Positions 40,681 to 42,254 of a stretch of DNA of 42,254 nt are shown here, one piece after another. The first letter of the stretch is position 1. Every line of letters starts with the position of its first letter. This DNA comes from Abyssibius sp040880065 (GTDB lineage: Bacteria > Pseudomonadota > Alphaproteobacteria > Rhodobacterales > Rhodobacteraceae): positions 1 to 42,254 of the forward strand of contig JBBDJE010000014.1 of NCBI GenBank assembly GCA_040880065.1, in the 5' to 3' direction. The position numbers and the translations under genes were made by a program. Below the pieces are notes generated by a model. The model did not search any database. It saw only the letters and a list, made by a program, of their open reading frames with translations, and was not told where the DNA came from.

Positions 40681-41691
40681 TTATCGGCGGCGGCGTGTGC
40701 GTTCGCGGCCACCTTCGGTGGGCCCCTTGCTGCCATCATCGGCCGATGTGAAGTCGCCAAGTGCTGCGACAATCGCCTCAAGGCTGGGCGCTTCACCCTT
40801 GGGACGCGTTTCCAGAGCCTCGCGCATATGGCGCAAATGCTCGGGCTGGGTGCCGCAACAACCACCAATTATTTTTGCACCGCAATTGCGCGCCATTTCG
40901 GCATAATCGGCCATCAACTCCGGCGTGCCGTTATAGTGAATATGGCCATCCATATATTTTGGAATGCCCGCATTGCCCTTGGAAACTATGGGGCGCGTGG
41001 TGCCGGTGGCGGCAAAGCCAAGCACGGTGCGCAGAATGTCGGAAGCACCGGTGCCACAATTCGCCCCGAAGGCCAGCGGCGCATTAGGAAGGCTTTCGAC
41101 CAGTTCAACCATGGCCGGGCTGGTAACGCCCATCATCGTGCGGCCTGCGGTATCAAAGCTCATCGTGCCAACCCATGGCGCGTTGAGATTGGCAAAAGCC
41201 TCGGCGGCGGCCCTGTATTCTTCGGGCGCAGAAATGGTTTCCAGCCACAAAATATCGGCCCCGCCATCAAGCAGCGCGCGGCCCTGTTCTTCAAACATTT
41301 CAACGGCTTCGGCATGGGAAAGCGCGCCAACCGGCTCCATGATCTCGCCCGTTGGGCCAACCGAACCGGCAACGATAATCTTGCGCCCGGATGCGTCTGC
41401 CACTTCGCGGCCAATTTCAGCAGCAATGCGGTTGATCTCGCCCACACGGTCTTGCAAATCGTGCAACTTAAGCCGCGAGGCATTGCCGCCAAAGCTGTTG
41501 GTAAGAAACAAATCGCTCCCCGCATCAACCGAGCCCTGATACAGCGCGGCGATCTTGGCGCGCTCGGTCAGGTTCCATGTTTCGGGTGACTCGCCAGCCT
41601 CAAGCCCCATGGCAAAAAGGTTGGTGCCGGTGGCGCCATCAGTCAAAAGCCAGTCACGGCTGGCAAGCAATTCGGAAAGTGCGTTTGTCAT
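40681..41691 (-). CDS. bmt: Betaine/homocysteine S-methyltransferase-type enzyme
   Basis: A 336-residue Pfam S-methyl_trans protein, corresponding to the homocysteine-binding module of MetH or to bacterial betaine-homocysteine methyltransferase. Zinc ligands are C212 in GANCGTG and C278/C279 in GGCCGT. N-terminal features are LLTDGATGTNLF, TNSFGGNASRL and VAGSVGPTGEIMEP. The last 40 residues are a charged Arg-rich tail (GGRERTRRRR). The adjacent corrinoid gene suggests that the methyl donor can be methyl-cobalamin; annotation as betaine-dependent rests on the family name. It starts two bases after the sufE stop. Confidence 0.9.
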   Translation of the reverse strand: MTNALSELLASRDWLLTDGATGTNLFAMGLEAGESPETWNLTERAKIAALYQGSVDAGSDLFLTNSFGGNASRLKLHDLQDRVGEINRIAAEIGREVADASGRKIIVAGSVGPTGEIMEPVGALSHAEAVEMFEEQGRALLDGGADILWLETISAPEEYRAAAEAFANLNAPWVGTMSFDTAGRTMMGVTSPAMVELVESLPNAPLAFGANCGTGASDILRTVLGFAATGTTRPIVSKGNAGIPKYMDGHIHYNGTPELMADYAEMARNCGAKIIGGCCGTQPEHLRHMREALETRPKGEAPSLEAIVAALGDFTSADDGSKGPTEGGRERTRRRR

Positions 41692-41693
41692 GT

Positions 41694-42146
41694 TCAGGCT
41701 CCGCTGGCCGCATGCGGCCGGTTTTCATTCAGGGCGGCTGCAAGCTCGGCAAGCCGCTTGCTCATGGCGCGCAGCCCGTTGGAGCGTTGCGCGGAAAGAT
41801 GCTGGTCAAGCCCAAGGCGCGCAAGTTCGGCACCGGCGTCGATCTTGACGGCTTCAGCCGCCGTGGACCCGTCGTAAAGCGCGTGCAGCACGGCGATAAG
41901 CCCGCGCACGATCATCGCATCGCTATCGCCTTCAAAGCCGATGCACGCCGATGGCCCCTGCCCTTTTACAAGCGGCCAGATCCACACATTTGAGGCACAA
42001 CCGACAACCCGCGTGGCCTCGGATTTATGCGCATCGGGCATGGCTGGCATGGCGCGGCCAAGCTCGATCACATGACGATAGCGGTCTTCCCAATCGTCAA
42101 GGAATTCAAAGTCATCAACAATCGCTTCAAATTTCGGGCGGGCCAT
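41694..42146 (-). CDS. sufE: SufE cysteine desulfuration protein
   Basis: Accepts sulfur from the SufS desulfurase for iron-sulfur cluster assembly; 150 residues. The active-site C50 is in RVVGCASNVWIW. The N-terminal FEFLDDWEDRYRHVIELG and the later RGLIAVLHALYDG segment are characteristic. AGAGGAAC precedes the ATG at 42146. It is immediately upstream of the homocysteine methyltransferase gene; no other suf gene is seen. Confidence 0.93.
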   Translation of the reverse strand: MARPKFEAIVDDFEFLDDWEDRYRHVIELGRAMPAMPDAHKSEATRVVGCASNVWIWPLVKGQGPSACIGFEGDSDAMIVRGLIAVLHALYDGSTAAEAVKIDAGAELARLGLDQHLSAQRSNGLRAMSKRLAELAAALNENRPHAASGA

Positions 42147-42170
42147 AATGTTCCTCTGCTAGCCACTGAT

Positions 42171-42254
42171 TTAGGGCGCATATGGCGGAAGGTCCAGCCC
42201 CAGCGTTGAGTTCAGATGTTGCCACACTGTTGCGATGTCTTCAAACGCTGTGCC
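42171..42254 (-). CDS. C-terminal end of an unidentified protein, cut by window edge
   Basis: The reverse strand is open from base 42254 to a TAA at 42171-42173. It reads as 27 residues ending VWQHLNSTLGLDLPPYAP. Codon choice and the plausible amphipathic sequence suggest the end of a real gene that precedes sufE by 24 bases, but the family cannot be named from so little. Confidence 0.45.
   Translation of the reverse strand, partial: GTAFEDIATVWQHLNSTLGLDLPPYAP

Noticed and set aside
39868..41589. 573-residue plus-strand frame
   Set aside because: It is antisense to the corrinoid and homocysteine methyltransferase genes, both of which have clear motifs.
1..42254. tRNA, rRNA, CRISPR arrays, insertion sequences, phage or integrase genes
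   Set aside because: Looked for on both strands by eye; none was seen.

Overview
This window looks like the chromosome of an alphaproteobacterium of the Rhodobacterales/Rhodobacteraceae type. The evidence is gene order and gene style. It has the block ispDF / dusB (nifR3)-ntrB-ntrC-ntrY-ntrX-trkA-trkH-hfq-hflX, a fused IspDF enzyme, an F1-ATPase zeta-type inhibitor (DUF1476), and separate betaine/homocysteine methyltransferase and corrinoid genes. It also has an NtrC without the sigma-54 contact motif. Base composition is moderately GC-rich throughout, apart from one or two small genes. The window is densely coding, with no rRNA, tRNA, CRISPR array, transposase or phage gene that I can see.

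Layout. 1-6086 is housekeeping: a catalase cut by the left edge, lipA, an unrecognised low-GC gene, hpt with a coupled small membrane protein, a COQ10/RatA-type protein, and the overlapping leftward operon ispDF-pgpA-pncC. 6200-16291 is a rightward nitrogen/potassium block: dusB and two two-component pairs (NtrBC, NtrYX), then TrkA/TrkH. hfq and hflX follow. 17978-23301 is more variable: a DUF475/TerC-like membrane protein, an FkbM methyltransferase, a small membrane protein, a TPR-glycosyltransferase-like protein and a DUF6165-like protein joined without a gap to miaA.

23362-30426 is an AraC-type regulator followed by a complete peptide-type ABC importer: Tat-exported binding protein, two permeases and a fused double ATPase. 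Strong hairpin terminators lie after the binding-protein gene and after the ATPase. 30502-36031 holds purine genes (purB, purC, purS, purQ) mixed with a CDF metal exporter, the zeta inhibitor and a DUF3592 membrane protein. 36110-39207 is a DctB/DctD-like two-component pair. 39184-42254 is a leftward group: sufE, betaine-homocysteine methyltransferase, corrinoid protein and DUF1638. It resembles a split cobalamin-dependent methionine synthase.

The most notable non-gene structure is a dispersed palindromic element seen twice (17906-17976 and 34509-34613). Its two copies differ in both arms of the stem but stay fully paired. Other points of interest are a DctD-like regulator whose AAA+ domain has lost the sigma-54 loop and a normal Walker B, a Leu-Gly repeat expansion inside DusB, an inner-membrane permease with additional membrane segments, and divergent promoters between the zeta inhibitor and purC. 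I did not find an obviously new defence or mobile system. All family assignments were made by reading the translations, without database searches.
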